A program made the position numbers and the translations under genes. From NCBI GenBank assembly GCA_016719485.1, contig JADJZB010000029.1:248001-312000 (forward strand): a DNA stretch of 64,000 nt, in the 5' to 3' direction. Under the pieces are notes generated by a model, which was not told the DNA's origin, ran no database searches, and saw nothing but the letters and a program-made list of their open reading frames with translations. This document shows, in pieces, positions 52,980-62,200 of the stretch. Source of the stretch: Holophagales bacterium (GTDB lineage: Bacteria > Acidobacteriota > Thermoanaerobaculia > UBA5066). Position 1 is the stretch's first letter. Every line of letters starts with the position of its first letter.

Positions 52980-54959
52980 GTGCAGCGGAGACAGGCGATC
53001 CTCGGCCTCGCGGCCCTTTTCATGGCTTCCCTCCCCGCGCTCGGCGCTTCGAGGGTGCCCCCCGTCGCCTCCTACCGGATCGAGGCGGCCTGGGACGCGG
53101 AGCAGAAGACGCTCGCCGGCCGGGAGACGGTCACCTTCGTCAACCGGACGTCCCGTGAGCTTCCCGACGTCGTTCTCCACCTCTACCTGAACGGCTTCCG
53201 CAACACGCGGTCCACGCTCTGGCGCGGCCTTCCCCCGCCGTCGGGCTCCGCGGACTTCGGTTTCTGCGAGCTCAAGCGCGTCGCCCTTCCCGACGGGACC
53301 GACCTGACGCGCCAGATCTCCTTCGAGACTCCCGCGAACGACAACGCCGACGACCGGACGCTGGCCCGCATCCCGCTCCCGCGGCCGGTGAGTCCCGGCG
53401 CAGTGCTCGTCCTCGAGGTCGACTTCGAGTCGCGTCTGCCGCGCGGCGTCCTGCGCACCGGCTGGAAGGACGACTTCGTGTTCGCAGGGCAGTGGTTCCC
53501 GAAGCTCGCCAAGGCCACGAACGCCGGCTGGCGCGGGAGGCCCTTCCGCTGGGCGACGGAGTTCTTCGCCGACTTCGGCACCTACGACGTCGCGCTTCTC
53601 CTGCCTGCCGAAGTGAAGGGAAAAGTGGCGGTGACCGGACGCGTCGTCGAGGAGACGGAGGAATCCGCGGAGCGCATCCGCGTCCGTGCCCACGCCGAGG
53701 ACGTCCACGACTTCGCCTTCGCGTTCTCCCCCCGCTTCGAGGTGAGGAAGGAAACCGTCGCCCCGAAGGGGCTCCCGACGGTCGACGTCCTTCTCTTCCT
53801 CCAGCCGGACCACCGGCGCTCGAGGGAGCGCTACCTTCGCGCCGCCCGCGAGGGTCTCGCCCTCTTCGGAACGTGGCTGACGCCCTACCCGTACCCGGCT
53901 CTCACGATCGTCGACCCTCCGGCCGGCTCCGGCGCGGAGGCGATGGAGTACCCGACGCTCTTCACCGGCGCGACGGCGTGGCTCTCCCCCGCGTCGGGAG
54001 GCGAGCCGGGCGCGGTGACGCTGCACGAGCTCGCGCACCAGTGGTTCCACGGGATGCTCGCGTCCGACGAGACGAGCGAGGCGCACCTGGACGAGGGACT
54101 CGCGACCTGGATCTCCGCGAGGGCCGCGACGAGGATCTTCGGGACTCCGAGCCCCGTCGTGGAGGCGTTCGGCATCCCGATTCCCCTGCGCTCGCTGAAA
54201 AGGCCTCTCCCCGAGGGGGAGTCGCAGGACGCGCTCGACCAGGCCGCGTTCTCGCGCTCCGATCCGACGCTCCGGGAGACGTGGCGCGCTCTCGACGGCG
54301 CCGCCGTCAGGACGAACGCCTACTCCCGCACGGCGCTCCTCCTCGAGTCGGCGGCGCGGACGAGCGGGGAGCAGCCCGTCTTCGCGGCCGTCCGGGAGTA
54401 CGCACGCCGCTACGCCTTCCGCCACCCGACGACGAGCGACTTCCTCGGCGTCCTCGGCGAGGTGGCGGGTTCCGAGGCGCGCGACCTCGTCGAACGCGGC
54501 TGGGCCTCGGCGGGCGCGGTGGACTATGCCGTCACCCGGGCCTCCACCCGGCGGGCCGCGCCTGCCGCCGGGTACCTCGGCGAGGGGCCCCGGCGGGCGT
54601 ACCGCGCCCCGTCGGAGGCGGCCCGGTCCTTCGAGTCGACGGTCGTCGTCCAGCGCCTCGGGGAGATCGCGTGGCCCGTCGAGGTGGAGATGCGCTTCGA
54701 GGGAGGGCAGACGGTCACGCGCCGCTGGGACGGTCGCGCCGAGTGGATGCGGTGGCGGATCACGGGCCCGCGGCTCGTTTCGGCCGTCGTCGACCCGCGC
54801 CGCGCCTGCCTCCTCGACGTGAACCGCCTGAACGACGGCCTGCGAACCGAGCCCGACCCGACGGCCGCCCGGGCCTGGGGTCACCGCCTCCGGTTCCTCG
54901 CGCAGAACCTCCTCGAGCTCTTCGCCCTCGTGGCGGTCCTGCCGGGGGTCACCCGGTGA
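52980..54959 (+). CDS. Secreted M1-family aminopeptidase-like metalloprotease
   Basis: 659 residues. A signal peptide ('AILGLAALFMASLPALGASR') is followed by an M1-type N-terminal beta domain ('YRIEAAWDAEQKTLAGRETV') and the catalytic domain with HELAH (349-353) and the third ligand Glu372, exactly 18 residues on, as in M1 gluzincins. 'GAEAMEYPTLF' corresponds to the exopeptidase GAMEN region but is altered, so the specificity may not be a standard aminopeptidase. It is first in an overlapping plus-strand operon with a membrane protein and a MiaE-like gene. Confidence 0.85.
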   Translation: MQRRQAILGLAALFMASLPALGASRVPPVASYRIEAAWDAEQKTLAGRETVTFVNRTSRELPDVVLHLYLNGFRNTRSTLWRGLPPPSGSADFGFCELKRVALPDGTDLTRQISFETPANDNADDRTLARIPLPRPVSPGAVLVLEVDFESRLPRGVLRTGWKDDFVFAGQWFPKLAKATNAGWRGRPFRWATEFFADFGTYDVALLLPAEVKGKVAVTGRVVEETEESAERIRVRAHAEDVHDFAFAFSPRFEVRKETVAPKGLPTVDVLLFLQPDHRRSRERYLRAAREGLALFGTWLTPYPYPALTIVDPPAGSGAEAMEYPTLFTGATAWLSPASGGEPGAVTLHELAHQWFHGMLASDETSEAHLDEGLATWISARAATRIFGTPSPVVEAFGIPIPLRSLKRPLPEGESQDALDQAAFSRSDPTLRETWRALDGAAVRTNAYSRTALLLESAARTSGEQPVFAAVREYARRYAFRHPTTSDFLGVLGEVAGSEARDLVERGWASAGAVDYAVTRASTRRAAPAAGYLGEGPRRAYRAPSEAARSFESTVVVQRLGEIAWPVEVEMRFEGGQTVTRRWDGRAEWMRWRITGPRLVSAVVDPRRACLLDVNRLNDGLRTEPDPTAARAWGHRLRFLAQNLLELFALVAVLPGVTR

Positions 54960-55927
54960 AGGGCAACGCACTCCCGTTCCTCTGGGTGCGTGGCCTCGTG
55001 GCGGCCGCCACGACGTGGAAGGCCCTGCTTCTGGCCCTCGCCCTGAACGCCGCCCTCGCCATCGTCGTCACCGCCCCGCTCGCTTCGCGCCTGCACGACC
55101 TGCTCGACAGCCGGCCGGCAGGGCAGGAGCTGGCGAAAGGCTGGGACGTCGTCCTCGGGGCGCACCTCCTGCGCTCCGAGCCCGGCCTCCTCGGCGACCG
55201 CGCGCGCCTGGACGCGCTCGAGCAGGGGACTCTTCCCCTGGCCGAGGCCCCACGCCTCTCCGGCCCGCTCGCCGGCCTCCTCGCGGCCGGCCTCCTCCAC
55301 GCCGCCCTCTCGGCGCTCCTGGCTGGCGGCTTCGCCGGGCGTTTCGCCGCCGAGCGGGACCGCGGCAGCCTCGGGGCGTTCCTGACCGACGTCGTCCGCC
55401 TCGGCCTCCCGTCCTTCCTCATCGGCGCCCTCGGTTTCACGGCGATCCTCGGCGCGTTCCTCCTCTTCATCGAGATCCCGCGCGAAGCGACGCTCTCCCC
55501 CGAACTGCGGTGGGACTGGGAGCGGACGGGCCTCTCCCTCCTGCGCCTCTTCGCGTTTCTCGTCGCCGCGGGCGCCGTTCGCGCCGTCGTCGCCCAGTCG
55601 CGCGCCGCGCTCGGCCTGGCGAAGACCGCGAATCCCTTCCTCGCCCTCGCGTCGGGGCTCGGTTTCGTTCTGGGCCGCCCCGTCAAGGCGCTCCTCCTCG
55701 AGGCGTCCTTCGGCGTCACCGCGCTGCTCCCGCTCACGCTCTGGCTCCTGTTCGCTCCGTCGTGGAGCGGCGGCGACGCGCGCCTGCTGGCGCTCCTCGT
55801 CCTCGGCCAGCAGGCCGTCGTCCTGCTTCGCCTGTTCGCCCGGACGGCGCTCCTCGGCGCGGCCGCGGCCTGGATGCGAGGGGCCCGCGAGGCCTCGCGC
55901 CCCGCTCCTGCGAAGATCGAGACGTGA
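54956..55927 (+). CDS. Multi-pass membrane protein of unknown function
   Basis: 323 residues from a GTG at 54956 that overlaps the peptidase stop (GTGA). Hydrophobic segments lie near 17-45, 100-125, 138-170, 190-215, 240-265 and 275-300. 'AERDRGSLGAFLTDVVRLGL' and 'EIPREATLSPELRWDWERT' are the most distinctive soluble parts. I do not recognise the family. Tight coupling to a secreted protease suggests a role in the envelope, but this is only context. Confidence 0.7.
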   Translation: MKGNALPFLWVRGLVAAATTWKALLLALALNAALAIVVTAPLASRLHDLLDSRPAGQELAKGWDVVLGAHLLRSEPGLLGDRARLDALEQGTLPLAEAPRLSGPLAGLLAAGLLHAALSALLAGGFAGRFAAERDRGSLGAFLTDVVRLGLPSFLIGALGFTAILGAFLLFIEIPREATLSPELRWDWERTGLSLLRLFAFLVAAGAVRAVVAQSRAALGLAKTANPFLALASGLGFVLGRPVKALLLEASFGVTALLPLTLWLLFAPSWSGGDARLLALLVLGQQAVVLLRLFARTALLGAAAAWMRGAREASRPAPAKIET

Positions 55928-56514
55928 TCGAGCTCCTCACGAGGACTCCCCCGTCCTGGGCCGAGCGCGCCGTCTCGCGCCTTCCCGAGCTCGTCGCCGA
56001 CCACGCCGTCTGCGAGCTGCAGGCCGCCGTCTTCGCCCTCGCCCTCGTCGGCCGCTACCCGGGCAATCCGGCTCTGGTCGACCGGCTCTCGGCCCTCGCC
56101 GCCGAGGAGCTGCGCCACTTCCGCAAGGCGACGAAGGAGGCGCGGCGTCTCGGCGCCCGATCGCACACCCGCCGCTCGAACCCCTACGTTTCGGCCCTGC
56201 GTGCGGCGTGCCGCTCGGGTCGCGAGCCGGAACAGGGGCTCGACCTCCTCCTCTGCGGGGCCCTCGTCGAGGCGCGGAGCCACGAACGCTTTCTCCTCCT
56301 CGTGCCGCACCTCTCCGCCGAGCCGCGCCTCGCGAAGCTCTACGCGGAGCTGGCGGTCGCCGAGGAGCGGCACGGACCGGCCTACCTGGGCCTGGCCGAG
56401 CGGCACGCGGGAAAGGAAGCGACGGCCGCCCGGCTTTCCGAGCTCCTCGTCGTGGAAGCGAGGGCGCTCGAGGGCCCTCCCGTCGGCCCCGTGGCCGTCC
56501 ACTCGCCGGGATAG
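55924..56514 (+). CDS. MiaE-like tRNA hydroxylase (di-iron)
   Basis: 196 residues from a GTG at 55924, overlapping the preceding stop (GTGA). It matches the tRNA-(ms2io6A)-hydroxylase family: 'ADHAVCELQAAVFALALVGR' with an iron-ligand Glu, 'AAEELRHFRKATKEARRLG' with ExxH, 'LLCGALVEARSHERFLLL' and 'LAVAEERHGPAYLGLAERHA' with the second ExxH pairs. It hydroxylates the isopentenyl group on A37 of certain tRNAs. MiaA or MiaB genes are not in the window. A terminator follows. Confidence 0.85.
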   Translation: MIELLTRTPPSWAERAVSRLPELVADHAVCELQAAVFALALVGRYPGNPALVDRLSALAAEELRHFRKATKEARRLGARSHTRRSNPYVSALRAACRSGREPEQGLDLLLCGALVEARSHERFLLLVPHLSAEPRLAKLYAELAVAEERHGPAYLGLAERHAGKEATAARLSELLVVEARALEGPPVGPVAVHSPG

Positions 56515-56523
56515 AAGTGGATC

Positions 56524-56548
56524 GGGGAGGCTCGCCACGAGCCTCCCC
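56524..56548. terminator. Bidirectional hairpin after the MiaE-like gene
   Basis: An 11-bp stem (56524-56534 with 56538-56548) with a CCA loop between convergent genes. Confidence 0.65.
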
Positions 56549-56612
56549 GCGGCGCCACGGGCGCCTCCCCTCCACTACGGACCAGCGGATCGGGAAGGCT
56601 CGCCCGCTGGCG

Positions 56613-57005
56613 TCAGACTGGTTCGTCCGGCAGCCGGCGACGCGCGATGACGTACTCCTCGACGGGGCGACCGCCGAGGAGGTGCTCGTCCATGATCCGG
56701 TCGAGGACGGGAGGGTCGCAGGCGCGGTACCAGATCCCTTCGGGGTACACGACGGCGATCGGCCCCCCCTCGCAGATCCTCAGGCAACCGACCCGGGTCC
56801 GGAGAACGCCGCCCTCCTCCGAAAGCCCCCGCTTCTTCAGGCCGTCCTTGAGGTGTGTCCATGCCTCGAGAGCCCTGTCCCCGTCCGCGCACTTCGGGTT
56901 CTCCCGGTCGGCGCAGAGGAAGACGTGCCTGCGCGCGACCGCAACCCCGATCTTCGCGACTTTCCGGGCGATCTTCTCGGCCTCGGCATCGGGCTTCTCG
57001 TCCAT
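56613..57005 (-). CDS. Thioredoxin-like [2Fe-2S] ferredoxin family protein
   Basis: 130 residues. 'HVFLCADRENPKCADGDRAL' near the N-terminus and 'GVLRTRVGCLRICEGGPIAV' later give four Cys in the order expected of the (2Fe-2S) ferredoxin/NuoE-like thioredoxin fold, followed by 'YPEGIWYRACDPPVLDRIMD' and 'HLLGGRPVEEYVI', typical of this stand-alone family. It probably transfers electrons in the cytoplasm; the partner is unknown. A charged N-terminal extension of about 25 residues precedes the domain. Confidence 0.88.
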   Translation of the reverse strand: MDEKPDAEAEKIARKVAKIGVAVARRHVFLCADRENPKCADGDRALEAWTHLKDGLKKRGLSEEGGVLRTRVGCLRICEGGPIAVVYPEGIWYRACDPPVLDRIMDEHLLGGRPVEEYVIARRRLPDEPV

Positions 57006-57099
57006 GGCGCGGTCCTCTCGTCACGAGTGTAGGCGAGTACCCCGACCGTCTACGCGCGCGAAGGGTTCGCGCCGGGCCGGCGGGGCCTCGATCCCGTTA

Positions 57100-57105
57100 T
57101 AGACT
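57100..57105 (+). promoter_or_regulatory. -10-like box for the coiled-coil protein gene
   Basis: TAGACT (within TTATAGACT) about 46 bases before the ATG at 57152, with a GAGGAG ribosome site in the leader. Confidence 0.4.
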
Positions 57106-57151
57106 CGCCCGCGACCCCAGCCCCACAGCGCAGGAGTCGAGGAGCGAGACG

Positions 57152-58075
57152 ATGGGTCTCCTGAAGGATTTCCTCAGGATCGAAGCCGACCGGCGAGGCG
57201 CCCTGGCGGCGCTCCGGGTCGAGGCACAGTCGCGCAGGCTCCAGATCGACGAGATCGGAGCGGAGGCCAAGCGCAAGCGCGACGAGGTGGCGATGATCGA
57301 GGAAGGGCTGCGCCGCCTCGCGGAGGACGTCGCCCGGACCGAGGAGGAGCTCCTCGAGATCGAGTCCCGCAGGGAGGACCACGATCGCGAGTCGCACGAG
57401 CGGAAGATCGAAGCCGTGCGGTCGAGCCTCGAATACGACCGCGCCGACGGCCACCGGATCGCCGAGGACTTCCGCCACCTCCGCTCGGCCTTCGAGACCG
57501 AGCGGGCCCGGCTCCTCGCCGAGGCCGACACCGGCCGGATGATGGACAACTTCTTCCAGATCGAGGCGTTCCTCAAGGACACCGGCACACCGATCCCCGA
57601 CGCGGCGCGCAAGGCCCTGATGAAGGAACGGCAGGACCTGATGGGCCGGATCGGCCCGCTCGTCGCGCCACCGCCGGCGCCCGACGGGGTCTTCAAGGCG
57701 ACCGTCGTCTACTCCGCCCTCGAGGAGGGGGAGCCCGCGGCCGTCGTCGCGGTCGGCCTTCCCGACGAGGCCGAGCCGTCCGGCGCGCACGACCTCGCGG
57801 CCCTCCTGCTCTACGGCTCCTACGCGGCCGTCGTCGAGAAGATCGGCCCGGGCGTCCCCCGGCCGCGGCGGGAAGAGGGGGTCGTCATCTACGAGCAGCC
57901 TGCCGGTTCGCGCGCTCCCGACGAAGCCGCCCTGGACCTCTTCCTCGCGGTCAAGGCGGGTCTCGAGAAGGCGGCCGCCGCCGCCGGGGTCCCCTGCGAG
58001 CTGACCGGCGTCTTCCTCGAGCCCGAGATCGCTTCGGCGGTCTTTTCCCGCGGCGGCCAGGGCCGCCGCTTCTGA
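57152..58075 (+). CDS. Coiled-coil protein of unknown function
   Basis: 307 residues, ATG with GAGGAG upstream. Residues about 5-135 are a long charged coiled coil ('EAKRKRDEVAMIEEGLRRLA', 'LEIESRREDHDRESHERKIE'). A Pro-rich hinge (about 170) leads to an alpha/beta domain ('VFKATVVYSALEEGEPAAVV', 'LLLYGSYAAVVEKIG', then 'GVFLEPEIASAVFSRG'). There is no signal peptide or membrane segment. It is 12 bases upstream of the next gene and likely cotranscribed. I do not recognise the family. Confidence 0.75.
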   Translation: MGLLKDFLRIEADRRGALAALRVEAQSRRLQIDEIGAEAKRKRDEVAMIEEGLRRLAEDVARTEEELLEIESRREDHDRESHERKIEAVRSSLEYDRADGHRIAEDFRHLRSAFETERARLLAEADTGRMMDNFFQIEAFLKDTGTPIPDAARKALMKERQDLMGRIGPLVAPPPAPDGVFKATVVYSALEEGEPAAVVAVGLPDEAEPSGAHDLAALLLYGSYAAVVEKIGPGVPRPRREEGVVIYEQPAGSRAPDEAALDLFLAVKAGLEKAAAAAGVPCELTGVFLEPEIASAVFSRGGQGRRF

Positions 58076-58087
58076 CCGGAGGCAGCC

Positions 58088-58543
58088 ATGGCCGTGAAAT
58101 GGATCGGCGACGCCGCGCAGGAGCTCGGCATCACCCCTCTCGACGCCGTCGAGATCCTGGCTTCGCGCCAGGAGTACCCGATGAACGGCCTCGTCGACGA
58201 GGACCGTTTCAAGACCCTGCGCCTGATGCGGAGCGGAAAACGCCTCGAGACGTCCGGATCGCAGCCGATACCGGTCCCCGACCGCCAGGCCTCGCCGCTG
58301 ACGGTCCCCGTCACGCCGCCCGCCCCGTACGCTCCCGTGACGGCCCATCGCGCCGCGGAGACCCACCCGCCTGCCGCGCCCTCCGTTGCACCGCCTCCGC
58401 CTCCCGTGAACGTCATCCCGGCGCCCCCTCCGATCCGTCCGCCCGTCGGCGAGGCCACGTCCGTGACGGCGCCCCTGCAGACGATTCCGGGACGGGAGGG
58501 GGAACGCACCGTCATCCTGCCGCCCGTCGACCCGAAGCGCTGA
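58088..58543 (+). CDS. Proline-rich protein with helical N-terminal domain
   Basis: 151 residues. The N-terminal 50 residues are helical and resemble a small helix-turn-helix or translation-initiation-factor N-like module ('DAAQELGITPLDAVEILASR', 'MNGLVDEDRFKTLRLM'). The remaining 100 residues are Pro/Ala/Val-rich with a PPPPP run and no obvious structure, ending 'RTVILPPVDPKR'. Together with the preceding coiled-coil protein it may be part of a cytoplasmic scaffold. The function is unknown. Confidence 0.7.
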   Translation: MAVKWIGDAAQELGITPLDAVEILASRQEYPMNGLVDEDRFKTLRLMRSGKRLETSGSQPIPVPDRQASPLTVPVTPPAPYAPVTAHRAAETHPPAAPSVAPPPPPVNVIPAPPPIRPPVGEATSVTAPLQTIPGREGERTVILPPVDPKR

Positions 58544-58591
58544 CATCCGCGCCCGGTCGGAAGGCGTAGTTACGACCGGAGGTCTGGAACG

Positions 58592-59146
58592 ATGAAGCTC
58601 TGGCAGAACGTGGCGGTCGCGGCCGTCCTCGGGATCGCGACGACGGCCTCGGCCGCGGACGCCGGTGTCCACGCCTTTTCGCTCGACCTGAACGACGGCT
58701 CCCCGAAGAAGCTCGCCGACTACAAGGGGAAGGCCCTCCTCGTCGTCAACACCGCGAGCAAGTGCGGCTACACGAAGCAGTACGCCCCGATGGAGCAGCT
58801 CTACCAGAAGTACAAGGACCGCGGCTTCGAGGTCCTCGCCTTCCCCGCCAACGACTTCATGGGTCAGGAGCCGGGGACGAACGAGGAGATCCGGGCCTTC
58901 TGCACGGCGAACTACAAGACGACCTTCCCGCTGTTCGCGAAGATCTCGGTCAAGGGGGACGGCATGCATCCCCTCTACAAGTACCTCACCACCCTGCCCG
59001 GGTTTTCCGGGGACATCACGTGGAACTTCAACAAGTTCCTCGTCGACCCGACCGGAAAGGTCGTCGCCCGCTTCGGGACGAGGGTCGACCCGATGTCGGA
59101 AGAGGTGACGAAGAAGCTCGAGGAGATCCTCCCGAAGAAGGGCTGA
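58592..59146 (+). CDS. Exported glutathione peroxidase-family thiol peroxidase
   Basis: 184 residues, ATG with GGAGGT upstream. A signal peptide ('VAVAAVLGIATTASAADA') puts it in the periplasm, unusual compared with cytoplasmic BtuE-type enzymes. The peroxidatic Cys is in 'VVNTASKCGYTKQY', followed by 'GQEPGTNEEIRAFC', with a second Cys placed like the resolving Cys of thioredoxin-type GPx, and by 'WNFNKFLVD' with the Trp and Asn of the catalytic tetrad. The usual FPCNQF is FPANDF here. It is probably thioredoxin-like-dependent rather than glutathione-dependent. Confidence 0.92.
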   Translation: MKLWQNVAVAAVLGIATTASAADAGVHAFSLDLNDGSPKKLADYKGKALLVVNTASKCGYTKQYAPMEQLYQKYKDRGFEVLAFPANDFMGQEPGTNEEIRAFCTANYKTTFPLFAKISVKGDGMHPLYKYLTTLPGFSGDITWNFNKFLVDPTGKVVARFGTRVDPMSEEVTKKLEEILPKKG

Positions 59147-59174
59147 GTCCGGCGCCCGCGCCCTCTTCTCCTCA

Positions 59175-59201
59175 CGAAGGCCCGGTGCGACCGGGCCTTC
59201 G
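59175..59201. terminator. Bidirectional hairpin between convergent genes
   Basis: An 11-bp stem (59175-59185 with 59191-59201) with a five-base loop, between the glutathione peroxidase gene and the HD-GYP gene and touching the stop codon of the latter. Confidence 0.7.
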
Positions 59202-62200
59202 CTATTCCGGCCCTGTCGCCAGGAACAGCTCGACGAGACGCGGCTCCAGATGGGTCCCCGCGATCCGGTGAAGGTAGTCGCGGACCTCGGGCACGGCGAC
59301 GGCCTTGCGGTACGGCCGGTCGGAGATGAGCGCGTCCCAGATGTCGACCACCGCGAAGACCCTCGCCGCCAGCGGAATCTGCTCGCCCCGGAGGCCCAGC
59401 GGATAGCCGGTCCCGTCCCACTTCTCGTGGTGGGCGACGGGGATGTCGAGCGCCGGCCGCAGGAAGCCGATCCCGCCCAGCATCTCCTCTGCGTACGTCG
59501 GGTGGAGCCGCATCACCTTCCACTCGTCGTCGGTGAGCGGGCCCGGCTTCTGCAGGATCCGGTCCGGAATGCCGACCTTGCCGATGTCGTGGAGGAGCGC
59601 GCCCCGACGGACGTGAACCAGCGCCGCGGCGTCCATACCGGCCCGGCGGGCCAGGTCCACCGTCCGTTCGACCACGCGCTGCGTGTGCCCCTCCGTCTCG
59701 CTGTCGCGCAGGTCGAGCGCGCGGACCCAGCCTTCGAGTGTGGCGTCGTAGGCACTCGCCAGCTCTTCCGCTGCACTCTTCAGGTCGCCGACGAGGCGGG
59801 CATTGGCGATGGCGACCGCAGCCTGCTCGGCGAAGAGGCGGACCGTCTCCACGTCGTCGGCGCCGAATCGCCCGGGCACCTCGTGGTTGACGAAGAGGCT
59901 CCCCAGGACCTCACCCCTCCAGAGGACCGGTACTCCGATCACGGAACCGATGCCGGCAGTCGCGAAGACCGGCGCCCGGTTCGGCCACGCCCGATAGTCG
60001 TCGAGGAGGATCGGCTTTCGCGTCCTGGCGACGGTTCCCGCGACCCCCTCGCCGGACGAGAGCACCACCCCGACGTAGCGCGAGAGGCCTCCGTTCGCCA
60101 GGGCGAGGCTCAGCCTCCCGTCCTCCCGCACCAGGTAGAGGCCGGCCATCGTCGCGTGCACGAGGCCCTGCGCCCGGTCGATGATCGCGCGCAGCAGCTC
60201 GTCCCTCTCGAGGCTCGAGCCCAGGTCGACGCCCGTTTCGTGAAGAGCGAGGAGCGTCGCGACGCGCTCCGAGTTCACCTCGAGCAGGCGTGCCTTCGCC
60301 AGGGCGAGAGAGAGCTGGTTCGCGGCGTCGGCGCCCGCTTCGAGCGCCATCCCATCGCGGCCCCCGGCGATGGCCAGCAGGCCCAGGGGGTGCGCCCCGT
60401 CCCTGAGCGGCCAGGCGATGACGGAAGCTCCCGGGACCAGCTTCGATGCGACGGAGCCGTCGTCACCCGGCTCCCGGCCTCCGCCGAGCAGGGCTTTCGC
60501 CTCCGTCGCCAGCAGCGGGCTCGAGGCGGCTTCGGCGAGAAGGCCGCACCCTCGGGCGAGCGAGAGGCGCCCGCGGTTCTCGTCCCACTCGGCGACGAGG
60601 GCGCCCGCCGCGCCGAACCTTTCCCCCGCCGCCCGCGCGAGGGCGTCGAGGAGCCCGGGCGTGGTCTCCTCCCGGAACGATGCGGAGGCGACGTCGGCCC
60701 GAAACGCCCTCTCCCTGCGGGCCCGCGTGCGCTGCGCCTCGGCGTCGATGCCGTCGATGGCGGTCGCGATCCCGTCGGCCAGCTGCTCGATCAGCTTCGA
60801 CTCCTCGGCGTCGAACACGCCCCGACGGGGAGCGTGCACGACGAGGACACCGAGGGCGCGCTCGCCCTTCCAGAGCGGCAGGGCCAGGGCCGTTCCCTCC
60901 GGATGCTCCGACAGGGTCGGACATTCCGGGCAGGACAGCGCGCCCGCGCTCTCGTCGACGAGGACGGCCGCTCCCCTGAGGAAGGCCGCCTTCCCGCACG
61001 ACGGGCCTCCGTGCAGCGTCTTCAGGTCGATCCGGAAACGGGCCGGATCGCAGGGCCCGGAGGCGGCCGCGAGGCGCACCTCGCTCCCGGTCTCGTCGAG
61101 GAGGCCAATCCACGCGAAGACGTAGTCGCGGTCCGCGACGAGGGTGGCGCAGATCCGCCCGAGCAGCTCTCCTGTTTCGCGCGCCTCCGAGAGGATCTCC
61201 TGGACGTGCGTGATCGTCCGCAGGATGCGGTTGAGCCTCTCGAGCCGCCCCTCCCGCTCGCGGAGCGCCTCCTCCACGCGGCGGCGTGCCGTGATGTCGA
61301 GGAACGACGCGACGACCTCGCCGGGACCCGTCTGGAAGGCGTGGACGAGAAAGGCTCCCGCGACCCGGCCGTCCGAGTAGACGACGCTCTCGTCGTGCCA
61401 CGGCAGCCCCTCCGACGCGGCCCGCCTGTAGGCGTTGGGGATCTCGGTCCCGGCGAGACTCGGGAACGCTTCCTCGATCGTCCGGCCGACGAACGGGCGG
61501 TGGTCGACTCCCAGGATCGTGTCGGCGGCCGGGTTCGCCCCCGCGAAGACGAGTTGCCCGTCGCCGTGGAGCCGGTAGCGGTGCAGGCCTACGGGAATCG
61601 ACGCGACGAGCCGGCGGCTCTCCTCCTCGAGATGCTGCTCCTGCTCCCGCGCTTCCCGCCGCTCGATCTCGGCGGCGGCTCGCCCGGCGAAGAGAACGAG
61701 GGCCCGGACTGCCGAGTCGCCGTCGTGGAGCGGGCGCCGCGAGAGCGCGGCGAGGAGACCGAGAGGGCTTCCGCCACCCGACGTCAGCGGGACGCCGACG
61801 TAGCTGGAAAGCCCGCTTCCCGCGAGCAGGAGGTCTTCCGGAAAGAGCTGCGCGACACGGCAGGGGAAGACGCACGGAACCCGTCCAACGACCTGCTCAC
61901 AGGGCGCGCCGTGGAGGTCGTAGGTGAACGGTGCGGCCGCGCCTCCGTCCGCCCAGACGGCGAGCGTCCTCACGCACCGGGACTCACCCTCCTCGATCCG
62001 CCCGACGATGGCCATCTCCATCCGAAGGGTCCGGGCGAGGCCCTCGACCAGGCGGTCGAAGAATCCGTCGGCGCCGGGCGTGTCGAGGGAAACACCGAGC
62101 ACGGCCGCCGCCCGCTCGAGGCGCCGGGCCGCCGTGACGTCGGCCGCGAAGACGACCAGCCTCTCCTCCGAGGACTCCGGGTCGGCCAGGCGGCGGGCCG

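Noticed and set aside
58592..59146. Loss of the catalytic Gln in the glutathione peroxidase (FPANDF instead of FPCNQF)
   Set aside because: The tetrad Gln is the one in the GQEPG segment, which is kept; Trp and Asn are also present, so the enzyme looks active.
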